DNA from: Thelonectria olida
Taxonomy: Eukaryota; Ascomycota; Sordariomycetes; Hypocreales; Nectriaceae
Reading direction: 5' to 3'
Assembly (NCBI GenBank): GCA_020736575.1
Contig: JAGPYM010000049.1
Coordinates: 62,001-126,000, forward strand
DNA: 64,000 nucleotides
The stretch's first letter is position 1; every line of letters begins with the position of its first letter. Below are positions 12,340 through 23,300 of the stretch, one piece after another. Both the position numbers and the translations under genes were made by a program. Below the pieces are notes generated by a model. It was given only the letters and a program-made list of their open reading frames with translations. It did not search any database and had not been told where the DNA came from.

Positions 12340-14013
12340 TTAAACGGTAGCTTTGCTGTCGCTGGTGGGCCGTACTAATTCAACCAATTCGGTGGTACTC
12401 GAAGAACCTTTCGGCTCACAGACTTGATGGAAAGTCGGTGGGTAACAAGTGCCGGTGCTGTGGTCTGCTGGGTCATTGACCTTGCTCCTTCTTATGCGAG
12501 ATGCTGATAACCTGTTTCGAACATTGGTCGAACTCGTACCGGACGACCCAACTATCCTTGGGAACAATCGGAGGAACAGGAGTCGTAGGTTCGGCATACA
12601 AACGCAGCAGATTGCGACATTGAGTTCGATAATTGACCAATAGCAGGTGGAAAACACATCCCCTGTAACGATAGTGAGGAGCAGCGTCGAGCAAGAATAG
12701 GGGATAGCTAGCTTACACGTGGGGTTGATGGTATGACCATATGCCACAAGAGCCTGAAGTCGGAGGATACTGACAACTGTAACACTTGCACATCATAAGT
12801 TAGTTTTGCGCATAAGCAAAAGGAGAAGACAGAAACCCACAAAGTACCCACGCCGAACATCAGGGCAACGGCAAGTTTTCTTTTCCAATGTATCCGCAGA
12901 TGTACGAGCTGCGACAGTGGAAGCCCAAGCATCCAGAAGTCTAGGGCAATGCGGATAGTAGCGCCAGCCCAGGCCATGGCGTTAATATTATTGCATTGAC
13001 CGTCGTGTAACGCGTCCCAACGTTGCCAGAAATAGTTGATTGGGCGGCATGCGGTTAGGGTTACGATATTAAAGCCCACAAGACAGACCATATTCAGAAT
13101 AAGAGTCGCCCATATAAGCCTCCGAATGGTAAAAATTTCAGGAAAAATACGAAGGTAGAAGAGAAGAAGGCAGAGCTTCACAGAGAAGATTGTGGTGGTG
13201 TATAAAATTGAACCTACATAAAGAAACTTAAGCAAGTGTTAGCAAATCTCCGTTGGGAATGGGCTATAGCATACGCGTAGGAAAGCCGTAATCTGCTCCG
13301 CACTGATAGTCCAAGCATCCTTTCCCAATCCATTGGGCGAAACTAATAGCATCTTCAGCATTAATAATCCCCAATAAGGACCCACGCAACTTACGCCCAT
13401 GAATGCAAACTACTGAGTTCGCTATATCAACGATCTATTGTGAGAGCCGTAAGCAGCTATACAAACACTTTTGGATAAGGCTTGTCTAACAAGGCTGAAT
13501 ATAATGAGATAGTCGTCAGCGTAGAGGCCCGAGCCACACTGCAGCCTCTCAAACAACCTCAAGCCAACTATCATCGAGGCAACGATGGTCAAGGTCGTAG
13601 TCAAGATATCGAATTTCAGATGCTTATCTCGGAGAGGTGCATTGCAAGCATTCGAGGTTGCATTGACGGTCGCTACGGACCATCTGTCAGGTCATTTCGT
13701 CGAAGTTGCCAGTGGTTGTGACTCACCGAATATGTCCGCCGGGAGGCATAATTGTTTGACACAGGTGAGGATATGCTCACTTAGGGCTTTATCTGTGCAT
13801 AGGCATTGGGGATGATGTAAGCATGCAGAGTTTGATTTCGCCTCATCGAAACACTCTAGCTATGGGGGCGTCAGTACTTCGGCAGATCTGTAGGGACATG
13901 CTGCATCGTGCACTCACTGCACAGTCAGGGACTGTTGGGACCTTCAGGGTCTCATCGCACCATATGGGGCAGATAAAGAATAGGCAAACGAACAAAGCCA
14001 GCATCGCATTCAT
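12340..14013 (-). CDS. CFEM-type PTH11-like receptor (rhodopsin-domain GPCR), intact
   Basis: Exons (minus): 14013-13918, 13859-13727, 13672-13463, 13342-13275, 13226-12848, 12776-12717 and 12662-12340. All junctions keep frame, introns are 48-71 nt (120 nt for the third) and most contain a CTAAC/CTGAC-type branch site. The product is about 422 aa. The order is: signal peptide (MNAMLALFVCLFFICPIWC), a CFEM domain with the typical cysteine spacing (PDCALEC, CLC, CVKQLC, SNAC), then a seven-helix rhodopsin-like domain with CRPINYFW, NPTWD and YWSIIELNVAIICVCMP-like motifs. Such receptors sense surface or host cues at the plasma membrane. The long third intron could contain a 15-nt micro-exon at 13395-13409. 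The ATG three codons downstream is an alternative start. Confidence 0.87.
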
Positions 14014-15679
14014 TCTTGACAAAGATGTTGCATTATGGCCAGGGTTGGGATGGAGCATGTCCAAGTGGCATTGCGGCCCTTTAATGGATCCAAACTTCCC
14101 CTGTTCCTCAGATCCCAAGGAGTTGACCCCGCATTAAACCCCCTGCAGGCATTGTGGAGCTGAGGCACATCCAGCGGGTAATCTCCACATTTTCAGGGAT
14201 CGGTGAGCTTGTGCCCCGGTTGGACCATGATTCATTGGTAACCTAGAAGATACCTTCCACTTCCGGTAATCTAGAGGCAGTGGTCAAACTTCCTAGGATA
14301 CTTGAGTCAATATAAACTACAACGGTGGAGGGATGGTGGCAGCAATCTGTGGGTGAGAACTACGGCTACAGTTGTTAGCTCAACGCCACCAAGCACGGGG
14401 CTCCTAGAGGTCACCCAGCGCGCCCTTTCTGTATCATCGCCACAACACGCTTTTTACGCCACACGCTCACGCAGCTTTAATCAGCTATTCCTGCCTCTTT
14501 GAACGATAGAACAACTGGATAGAATATAGCTCCTTCGGGACCCTCTGGTTTCAATACCTCTACGATGCTAAGCATCTTAAGGTAAATAGATTATATACGA
14601 AACACTAGAAATTCGACCCTTTGACGATATCGTCATACAGTACATCGCGAGCCAGAAAAGTGAGCAATTTGACATCCCCTGTCTTGCATGGCAGTCTAAC
14701 AAAGCTCAACAGAGTATGGATTACCTCATATTGACTGCATAGGTCGAGCCATTTTACTTGCAAACCTTAACCAACCGTCTCCCATAGGCTCACTGCTAGT
14801 CGGAAACTTAGTGCGGCGCCACATCTAACTATTATTAGCGCCACCTCCTAAGGATATGAAGCAGCATCTCCGCGCTCCTTGGCCATATGAGGCGCGGGAT
14901 GTCTCTGCAATGAAGAGTGGCAAAAAACCATAATCGTTTTTGGCCGTTGGCGAGCTTGTTGGTGTGGCTATCGATGCGGGTGCGGCCGTTGTAAGACGAG
15001 GAGTTTGCGCTGCTGCCGGTGTAGTCGTGGCCGAAGCAGTCGCAGGAGTCGCCGCTGGGGCGTTTGGCGGTGTTGCGTCCCGAGCACGACCGAGCACAAC
15101 TACCATGAGCATCGCTCTGGGCAGAAAAGAGATGACTGAGACGGATATCTTCAGAGGAACAGATGCATCCACAAGCCTTCCCTTGGAAGAGGATCTATGT
15201 ATGTATGTACTGTACGGGTGAGATAAGATAGCGGAGACAGCAGTCGCTCGCTCTCGGTGATTCGTCTCGGTGAGGCGACGATCTGAAATACTACGTCATA
15301 CCTGCCTACGCCAGCAAGGGACGAGAGGGTGGCTGTTACACTATCGTGCTCATTCGAATTCACAGCCGCATTGTCGCAATCGCATCGTGTATCTTGTATG
15401 TTCCTCTAGGCTACAGCACCGTGCCAAGTTGTGCACAGATAGCATGTACAAAGTGATTTTAGAGACGGCCATGCGCATCCAGCCAGTGCTGCTGTGGTGT
15501 TTTGGACGACTACACCAGCTGCCATTTTGATTCGCTAGTGCCGCTGATTCGCCCCATGCAGCGTCGCCCTGCTTCTCAGCCGCTCGCATATCGTGTACGC
15601 CGCCTCGCTGAAACTAGACCTTGTCAAATACTCGCAGCGTGCTTCCAAGAGATAAAGAGACACGCGACGCGTTGTTCCG
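14014..15679. other. Gene-free stretch
   Basis: Frames here are short. One at 14825-15172 (minus) is Ala/Thr/Pro-rich low-complexity sequence. The promoter of the leftward GPCR gene should lie just above 14014. Confidence 0.4.
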
Positions 15680-17010
15680 ATGAGTCATACCACCTTTGAA
15701 GGGTCACTGAGCGGTGAAAACGTGATCGCTGGCGCGCACGCGTCTGGCGGGGCCACGATCAACTTCAATTTTGCCAGCCATGCCCCGCCACGATCTGTTC
15801 AACCTTTCTCCATCGTTCCCTTCCCGCCGGATCCCAAGTTCGTTGAGCGGACGGACATTTTAGTCTGGCTGCGAGAGCAAACCGCGCTATCGTGCAGCCG
15901 CGCTGCGCTCGTCCGGCTCGGCGGCATCGGGTAGGCTGCGTGCCCCATAATCCAAAGACGTTGCTGACAAACCAAGGAAATCACAGGTCGCGATCCATTA
16001 CGCGCACGAAGTCCGACATGCGTCACCAGATACCTGGGTTTTCTGGTGCATGCGAGCTCTAGGGCCCGTTTCGAGGAGGCATACCGAAACATCGCCGATA
16101 GACTCCAACTTCCAGGACGAAATGATCCGAAGCGCAACGCGCTCCAGCTGGTGCATGCCTGGCTGTGCGACGAAGAGAATGGACCATGGATGATGGTGCT
16201 CGACAACGCCGATTCCGTTGAGGTGTTCTTTCCGGGACGGGGCTCCCATGGCTCACGCGACCAGCCGCTGGCGTCATTCCTCCCAAAGACCGGCCGCGGA
16301 TCGATCGTCATCACATCTCGCAACACAGATGCGGCGGAGAGGCTAGCTGGTCTGGATGCTATCTATAAGGTGCCGATAATGGACAAGAGCCAAGCGTTGC
16401 AGCTGATCCGCAACGGGCTCGGAGAGGAGTGCGGCGATGATGGCTCGGAAATGACAGACCTAGTCTCTGCACTAGACTGCATGCCACTTGCAATAACCTA
16501 GGCTGCCGCTTACATTAAGCGAAGGAGACTACGCATGTCGGTACTGGCTTACTTCGATGAGTTCCGGAGAAGCGATAAGAAAAGAGCAAGCCTCCTCAAC
16601 AGACACGCAGGTGACCTCCGTCGCGACGACTCCGCTTCCAATTCAATTGTGACGACATGACAGATCGCCTTCGAACAGATCCATGGTGAACGGCCATCTG
16701 CCGCCAACCTGCTGTCCTTTATGAGTTTCTTTAATCCCCAGTGAATTCCGGAGTCTGTGCTTCAAGCCTACGCACATGACCACGGGGAAGACATTGAGGA
16801 TGACCTTCCACGGGAAGGTCCAGTTTGGGCACCTTGGCCGGATGCCTTGGCCCCCAAAATGTTCGTTGGAGGTAATGCTTGGAGCTCCGAATTTGCAACA
16901 GTGAAGATGCATTAAGTCGGTGCGGAATACTTGAGGATAGTTGAGGTAGAACTTTCGCTGTTCTCAAAATTATAGTCGGAGGGATTGAGACTTAGGGAAT
17001 ACAAAGAGTA
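15680..17010 (+). pseudogene. NB-ARC (NLR-like STAND) pseudogene
   Basis: ATG 15680 begins a short N-terminal part (FEGSLSGENVIAGAHASGG, NFASHAPP) followed by FVERTDIL. A 46-nt intron (15931-15976, branch TGCTGAC) restores the P-loop LGGIGKSQVAIHYAH. The NB-ARC continues with MMVLDNAD (Walker B-like), SIVITSRN and LDCMPLAIT. One G is missing near 16039, shifting the frame. Three in-frame stops follow at 16499 (TAG where ITQAAAYI is expected), 16658 (TGA where TTWQI is expected) and 16742 (TGA at SFFNPQG). No repeat domain is recognisable after about 17000. Fungal NLRs act in allorecognition and cell death; this one is dead. Confidence 0.8.
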
Positions 17011-18160
17011 GGATAGGACCGCAAAACAGAGGCCAAAATATATGCCATACTCTCCTCAGACTAGCTGCATTATTGCTACCTTCCTAAATAAGTACGCATG
17101 GTCTTGATGGCTATATCGCGATTCTGATGATTGAGTCCGATTCAGATCTTCAACTACCTAAAGTATTAAACCTTGCTGTTACTGTGACTTTTGGAAGAGT
17201 GAGTAAACTGTTTTCCCTCCCAGCCACCTCTGTAGTGGCGCTGCGATGTTGAATATCTTGACCATCTACTCGAGGATCTTCCCTATTATCATATGAAGGC
17301 ATAATAAGGCAGGGCCCAGGGAACTGGAGCAGCAGCCAATGCTGGATTGTAATAAAGGACTGCCACACTAGGCTCATCCCCTGTCTCGAAGCTGGAATAT
17401 GTAAAAAAAAAAAGCATTTTTCAACAAGTTTGATCATTAAAATATCGTGCAAGAATAGGGAAACCCTTGAGAATCTTGAAAGTTTGCTTGGGCCGGATGT
17501 ATTCCTAATTATAAAGTGAATCTCATAATATCCTCCTCCAGACTGGGCGGACAAGTTAGCATTATCATAGGCATGTCTGATGAGACTACCTTTACTGGCA
17601 TTGTGAATAACATCAGATGGTTGCTTGGAGTTGAAGGTTTTCGTCTCGTTTATTATCCGGGCCTTGGAGACGAATTGAATTCTATTCTAAAAATATATAC
17701 TGGCAATCGACTCTACAGGCAAAGCTTCTCAGGCTCTTATGAACAATACCTACTTGCCTATATTAAATGAGCAGTATAGAGGGGATATCAGTGCCTATGG
17801 GAATGAAGGGCGGGCTTACTGTAGCCATTATCCTTCAATATTACTCGCCACTCAGCAGCCACTAGTCTTAGTAAAAGGCTTGATTGAACCCGCCGCAGCA
17901 CTGCCGCAGCTAAGCGGACGAAGTGCCGAACATGCGCAACTACCGATGGTGTGGAATGACTCTCAATGTCAAGCCACAAATTATTCTCGTCATCTTCAGG
18001 TTCGCGCCACATGCTAGATTGTGAGCTTCAGATCAAAAGCCACCCGCGCCACTTTTGAATGAATTATTGCATCGCGACGGACGACTTCAAGCCGCAGCAG
18101 AGCAACCTCTTCATACACAGCCCTATTTACAGATTATCAACACGTACCCGCCAAATTGAG
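17011..18160. other. Gene-poor stretch
   Basis: A small plus-strand frame at 17516-17770 reads like protein (GIVNNIRWLLGVEGFRLVYY, then KIYTGNRLYRQSF) but has no known domain. It may be the relic of a transposon or of a host gene. Nothing else was recognised. Confidence 0.3.
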
Positions 18161-18161
18161 A

Positions 18162-18170
18162 TATATATAA
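18162..18170 (+). promoter_or_regulatory. TATA box of the secreted-protein gene
   Basis: TATATATAA followed by AGGG lies about 110 nt upstream of the ATG at 18281, a fitting place for a fungal core promoter. A pyrimidine-rich stretch lies between it and the start codon. Confidence 0.5.
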
Positions 18171-18280
18171 AGGGTTTCAACGTGCTAAGATACATCTTTT
18201 CTCTCATCAGCATCAATCACAATCATTATTACTACAGGTCCCTACCTACCCTACTCTCCAACACAAATCTCCTTGCCAAA

Positions 18281-18892
18281 ATGCACTTCACTTCGACAAC
18301 CCTCGCCATCCTTCTCGCCGCCTCCACTGCCCTAGCGAGTCCCCTTAACTCTCACCGTCGCCGCGACGATAACGACCAAGGCTCAGACGCCGACATCTTC
18401 CCAGACTTTGACCGCTACTCGGACTGGGCAATCTGCCAGGGCAAAATCACCAAGGAACGCTTCCCAAATCTGCAGGCTCCAAGTGATGATGGCGGCTGCG
18501 TCCGCTATTATCGGGGCATCGACATGACCGGCGTCGTCACGGAGCGACATTTCTTCTTTAAGGATGGCTTCAAGACTGCCTGCGACTGCGCCGCCGTATG
18601 CCTTGAGAACCCGACCACTTGTACGAACTGGGTGTGGAAGCACACTTTCATGCCCGAGGATGGCGGCAAGAGGTCGTGCACTATCTACAGCAGTCCCAAT
18701 CTGCCGACCGATGTAACACTTGCATACAATACGACATTGAGCAAAGGCTTTGCACTGTTGCAGCCTGGGAATAACCCTCAGGCTGGAGCCCCGGCCCCGT
18801 TGACTTTCTTGGATGCGGCAAATACTATACCGGATCAGTTTGGGGTGTCTGGCTTTATGGTCCAGGATCAAAATGGAAGACAGTTCTGTTAG
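18281..18892 (+). CDS. Small secreted cysteine-rich protein (effector-like)
   Basis: This is a single-exon frame of 203 aa. The upstream in-frame ATG at 18059 was rejected because the sequence before 18281 is promoter-like (TATA box, pyrimidine-rich leader) and the ATG at 18281 is followed directly by a signal peptide (MHFTSTTLAILLAASTALAS). After a basic RRR site the mature part has eight cysteines, with a dense cluster ACDCAAVC...TTCTNWVW...SCTIYSS that resembles a PAN/apple-type fold. The protein ends on cysteine. It has no membrane anchor. Size, secretion signal and cysteine content fit a secreted effector or wall protein; the function is not shown by the sequence. The gene is intact and GC-normal between relics. 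Confidence 0.75.
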   Translation: MHFTSTTLAILLAASTALASPLNSHRRRDDNDQGSDADIFPDFDRYSDWAICQGKITKERFPNLQAPSDDGGCVRYYRGIDMTGVVTERHFFFKDGFKTACDCAAVCLENPTTCTNWVWKHTFMPEDGGKRSCTIYSSPNLPTDVTLAYNTTLSKGFALLQPGNNPQAGAPAPLTFLDAANTIPDQFGVSGFMVQDQNGRQFC

Positions 18893-20002
18893 GAGGTAGT
18901 GGTATAATATACCATATTCGACCGGGGAGTTGTAAGGGTGCTGAAGCTCCTAGCAACATGGCTCAGTCTTGAGATGCTTCATGGCTGGGTTGCTTGGGCA
19001 ATATTGATACGTTTGTTTCCCTTCTCCTCCTCTTTCTGTCATTTCCTGCTCTTTGTTTTATATTCTCTCCTTTTGTCTTATTAGATCGCTCTGCGTCTTT
19101 CCTTACTAGCTAGTCCTGTAATAGATCAACGTCGCTCCTTCACTCCTTCTCATACCTAGCGAGTCTGAACTAAATGTTCCGCCTCTTTTAATCTTCCTTC
19201 CTCCTTATGTTCCGTTCTAAATTCCATTTCAGAGAGGTCCACTCAAGTCCTTTATATATTAATTTTTCACCGAGCAGCGCAAGAGTTGCCACATCTGACT
19301 ATCTTCCCTCGGACCCAATCATTTTCAGGGCATCCGTTCAGTCCCGAACCAGGTAATGACAGGTTCGAGGAGCCTGCGAACTGGTGCTGGTCGAGCTGTG
19401 CTCTATCCTGGGTACGGCTGTTCTGGGGAGCTCTCTCGACCAATTTGCTAGGCGAAATATCCCTATCCTCCTTCACATCAATCTTCATCTTCCCAAACCT
19501 CCTAACTCTTAAGTTCTATGAACTATTTCAGTATTGCCTACATATTCAATAGGTGATCATCGGGTTTAGCCACACCTCCGGCTATGAGGTCGTTTGCAAT
19601 ATCATATGGATCACCAACCTTCCGTGGAGGTGGTCGACGCAGAACTGAGTTGAACTTTGGTCAGAACGCTGCCGACTCTTAGAACTAGGCCTAAATACTC
19701 ATATGAATGCTTGGTAGTTTAGTTTCGTCAAGACTAATACTAAGAATTTCGTCCTTCCAGTATCGCTCATGGTAATGTTGCCCACCCTGCCTAGGACCAA
19801 GCCCGGATGCGCACGGACGTAGGGCAAAAAAAAAAAAGGTGCGACAGAAAACAAAAAAGCGACAGAAAACGAGGTGGTATTTGTACAGTAGGGCCAACAA
19901 GAGGTGCAGTTGCGCTTCCGAATCGGGTAATCACTTAATCCGGTAACTTTGCAAAGGCGGGGTGGAATTTTCGGGGGTGAAAAATCCCAGAGCTTGAGAA
20001 GA
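18893..20002. other. Gene-free stretch
   Basis: The T/C-rich 3' flank of the secreted-protein gene runs to about 19250. Beyond it only short frames and an A12 tract at about 19827 were seen. No gene was recognised. Confidence 0.4.
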
Positions 20003-20234
20003 TGTCAGACAATTGGCTCCACAGGGGATCATTAATGGCACCAGTCAATTGATGAGAATTATCTAAGGAACAAAAGAAATTGAACAGCCATGTGTTCGTG
20101 GACAGCTATTTAAGTTCATGTCGTTAGGATTGGAATCCTTAATGCGACAAGCCGGATGTGAAACCGGATACACGACCCCAAGGTATGGGCCGCGTTTCAC
20201 ATTGCACAGTGGAACCTGGTGGTGATATGCGACA
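20003..20234 (-). repeat. Solo LTR (copia-like), copy 1
   Basis: The 232-bp unit starts TGTCAGACA and ends GCGACA, and is flanked by a perfect 5-bp duplication GAAGA (19998-20002 and 20235-20239). A second copy, inverted, occurs at 51046-51296 with high similarity throughout. The TG...CA ends, size and 5-bp duplication are those of a solo LTR left by recombination between two LTRs of a retrotransposon. The strand is set relative to the copy at 51 kb and is otherwise arbitrary. Confidence 0.8.
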
Positions 20235-20335
20235 GAAGACCTTTCATACCGAAAGGCACAAGCTACCCTTTGTACAGTAGAATCACCGTCCAGTCTCAAT
20301 CCCATTGCGATCACTTCAACAAGAAGAACACTCAT

Positions 20336-23300
20336 CTAAAATCCCCCAATAGCTTCCCAATGCTTCCCCCGTCTCGGAAATTGCACCTCTATAAACCTGT
20401 CGTACGACCCGTCCGAGATATCTAGCTCCACTTGCGCCGACATCGTTCTCTGGTCGAACTTCTCCGTGCCCAAAAATCGCACAGGCCGCACAACTTCCTC
20501 ACCGCTATCATTAACTTCCCGTATGCGGAACGATGGCCGGTTCATATTCCCGATCAAGGCGGGCGCACCCTCTGAGTCTGGTGACAGACGGCAATGCAGG
20601 GTGCTTTGGATACTTCCACCGTGCATCGAGCGGGGGAGGTTGTCTGAGAGGTAGAAGAGAGTTGCAAGAAGGCGACGGGCGATGACACTGATGTGAGCAC
20701 GCGAGCTCGGGTATTGAGGTTGGAAATAGTTCGACGACGATCCTGGTTCGCTTTGCAGGTATGACTGGCTTTTCCAACGGAGTAATTGCATGCCATCGAC
20801 TTCGTCAAGAGCTGGGGGCTTGGTGGTAAGACCGATATCCAGACGGTGGCAATTCCGGCTTAGCCGGCCGCGGAGGGGGCCACTGAAGTCTACCCATTCC
20901 CGGTGACAGTCCAGCGTTGCCTGTACCATGTCTATGCCGGTTTCCACTTTCTTCCTGATGCCTTTAGGGAGGAAGGTCTTGAGGTTTCCCAGGTGGGAAC
21001 TCTTCCTGGAGATCAATAGTCCCTCTTTGTCGACGAGAATCCCCGTACCAATCGATAGAATGATGTCTGGTGGTTTGGTGGATTTCCAAATACGTGTCCC
21101 TTCTTCGTAGGCTAATCTCACAGGGTTATTTCGTACGATGGCGCCATCCACGTAGGTTCTCTGAGTTGGTTGGTGAATATATGGCTTGAAAAGAGTTTGG
21201 GCGGCAGAGGTGGCACGGGCACTATGGTCGAAGGTCAGTGGCAAGGCACGTCAAGGAGACATGGGACAAACTAAGGTTTGCACTCACGCTTGCCAACCCA
21301 AGAAGTCACTAGCTTGCTCATCCTCACGTTGCAAGCAATCATCTGGATGTAAAGTCAGCATCTCAATGGAGCTCTCCTGTCGCTTACTCACATCCTTCTC
21401 GCCCGTCCTTGAGTTTATCCGGGGGATTTCTAGAGTAGTTCGCAATAAGGCATGGCTGGTAACGACCTTCAAGGCAAGCAACCACACCAACCTTGACTTG
21501 ATCGCCCAATCTATGCCTGCCCTTGGTCTGGCCGAAGAGAAAGTTGTCGCCCCCGAAGGCCTTCTGTAGAGCTTTGTTGATGCCTGAACTCTTGTACTTG
21601 AAGTCGCAAAATGGCTCGGCGATTTTGGAGAGAATCGGGACAGCAAGGGCTTTTCGGATAGAAAATGCCTCACGCGAGAGCTCACGAAAGTGATTCTCAG
21701 CCTTGCTAAGAGTCCAGTTCCTCTCGAAAACCCCCAATGCGACAAGACCGCCTATTTTGTCGTTACCAATGTTCCACCTTCCATTCTCACCAACGCGATG
21801 TTATAAACGGAACTTACCAGTACTGGTTCCAATCACAAGGTCGAACAGTTCTTGGATGCGGATTCCAAGACCAACGGCCTCCTCGATCTCGGCCAGAATG
21901 ACTATCTCGATAATGCCTCGTATGCCACCTCTGGAAGCAAAAGAATTAGCCTTTGGTTCTGTGTCGCAAACTTCTGACCATGGGAGGACGAACCCGTCTA
22001 GTGCCAGAATACGGGCGCCTGCGGTCCGGGGCTTCACACGAATAGTCCACGGTGCATTGGTGAGAGAACAGCCGAGCGGACAAGAGCTCATTCTTATCAA
22101 TGACTCCTCTCCAGTTATGGGATTGTATCTTTTGATACAATCCTCACAAACTCCATGTTGCTGAGGTATGCAAGGGAGCATATTAGTAGGAGTATTTGAT
22201 AGGCATGACAAGCAAGTTCTCTGCGTTGTAACTCCCGTCACGCCACAGGCAGTGGCAGCCGATGCAAGCTTCTCTGTAGCTTGGGCCCGGTTCCGGATAC
22301 TTGACAGCTCTTCCCACAACTGATCAATGAAACAGTCTGGATCATACGAGCTTTGGTATAGGCCAACCTCAAGGTTCTCATTAGAAACGTCTGACAGGCG
22401 AGAGTCGTAGGCCCTAGCGTCGAATTGATGTCCTTTGTCGTGACCCTCCAAGTAGTTCTTGCACCTGCGCTGTCCGCTTGAATCTTTGGCCTCACATCGC
22501 CATGATTGATTGCGAAACTGCTCCAGCCCACGCCGAGCTTCATCGACGAGGGCTTCCTTAAGTTTTTGGACTTGTACTGTGAGAATGTCAGCATCTCCTG
22601 CCATGAGATTTCGGAAACCGTGCCGTGTAACTGACCTTTGTCGTTTGCCTGATCAATCTGCGCGATGATACAAGCAGCAATGTACGGCGTCATCTGGAGT
22701 ACTAGATCGGTTTCCCCTCCAACTGCCTGGCTTGTGTGAAAGTGTCTGAGCTTGGCCATTCTGGACATGAGCTGAACTAGGTGTTCGCTGAACCGCCTAG
22801 GTAGCGCGGAATCTCCATCTGACAATTCATGGAAATCAAGCGAGTTGTGAAAATCTCGCGCCAAAGCACTGGCGGATCGAAGAAGATATGCATTCAGGCT
22901 CGATACGTCGAGGTCTAGGTTTAGGGACTGCCGTTTCCCGCGGATCTCTTCCGACATTGCGACAATCTCGGAGTACAAAGCCTTGACTTGGTCTGAGATG
23001 CTCTTAACGACCGTGGGTGAACTTGGGGTGTGCTGAGGTATCGAGATCACTCGAAAGGACTCGTAGTAGCAGAGAATCAGTTCCTCTGCAGTCTCGATAG
23101 CCCTTCCCCTTGCTTTCCACTTTCGCTGGAGTTCTTGGAAGCGGGTGGATTTTTGGAAGCTGTCGAGTAACTGGCGGGTTGCCTTCTTGACTGAGGAAAG
23201 CACGTCATGTGAGTCCGCGGGCATCTTGTTCAATATAATGATCAGGCCTGGTCGGACGCGCTGGTTCAATGTTTTTTCGTGGCCATCTTTGGCCCACCTA

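Noticed and set aside
14825..15172. 115-aa Ala/Thr/Pro-rich frame as a gene
   Set aside because: Low-complexity composition, no exon partners and an equally open opposite strand.
18059..18280. Upstream in-frame Met giving a 277-aa version of the secreted protein
   Set aside because: The stretch contains the TATA box and leader; a signal peptide starts cleanly at 18281.
18383..18871. 162-aa frame on the minus strand
   Set aside because: It lies wholly antisense to the secreted protein and has no domain.
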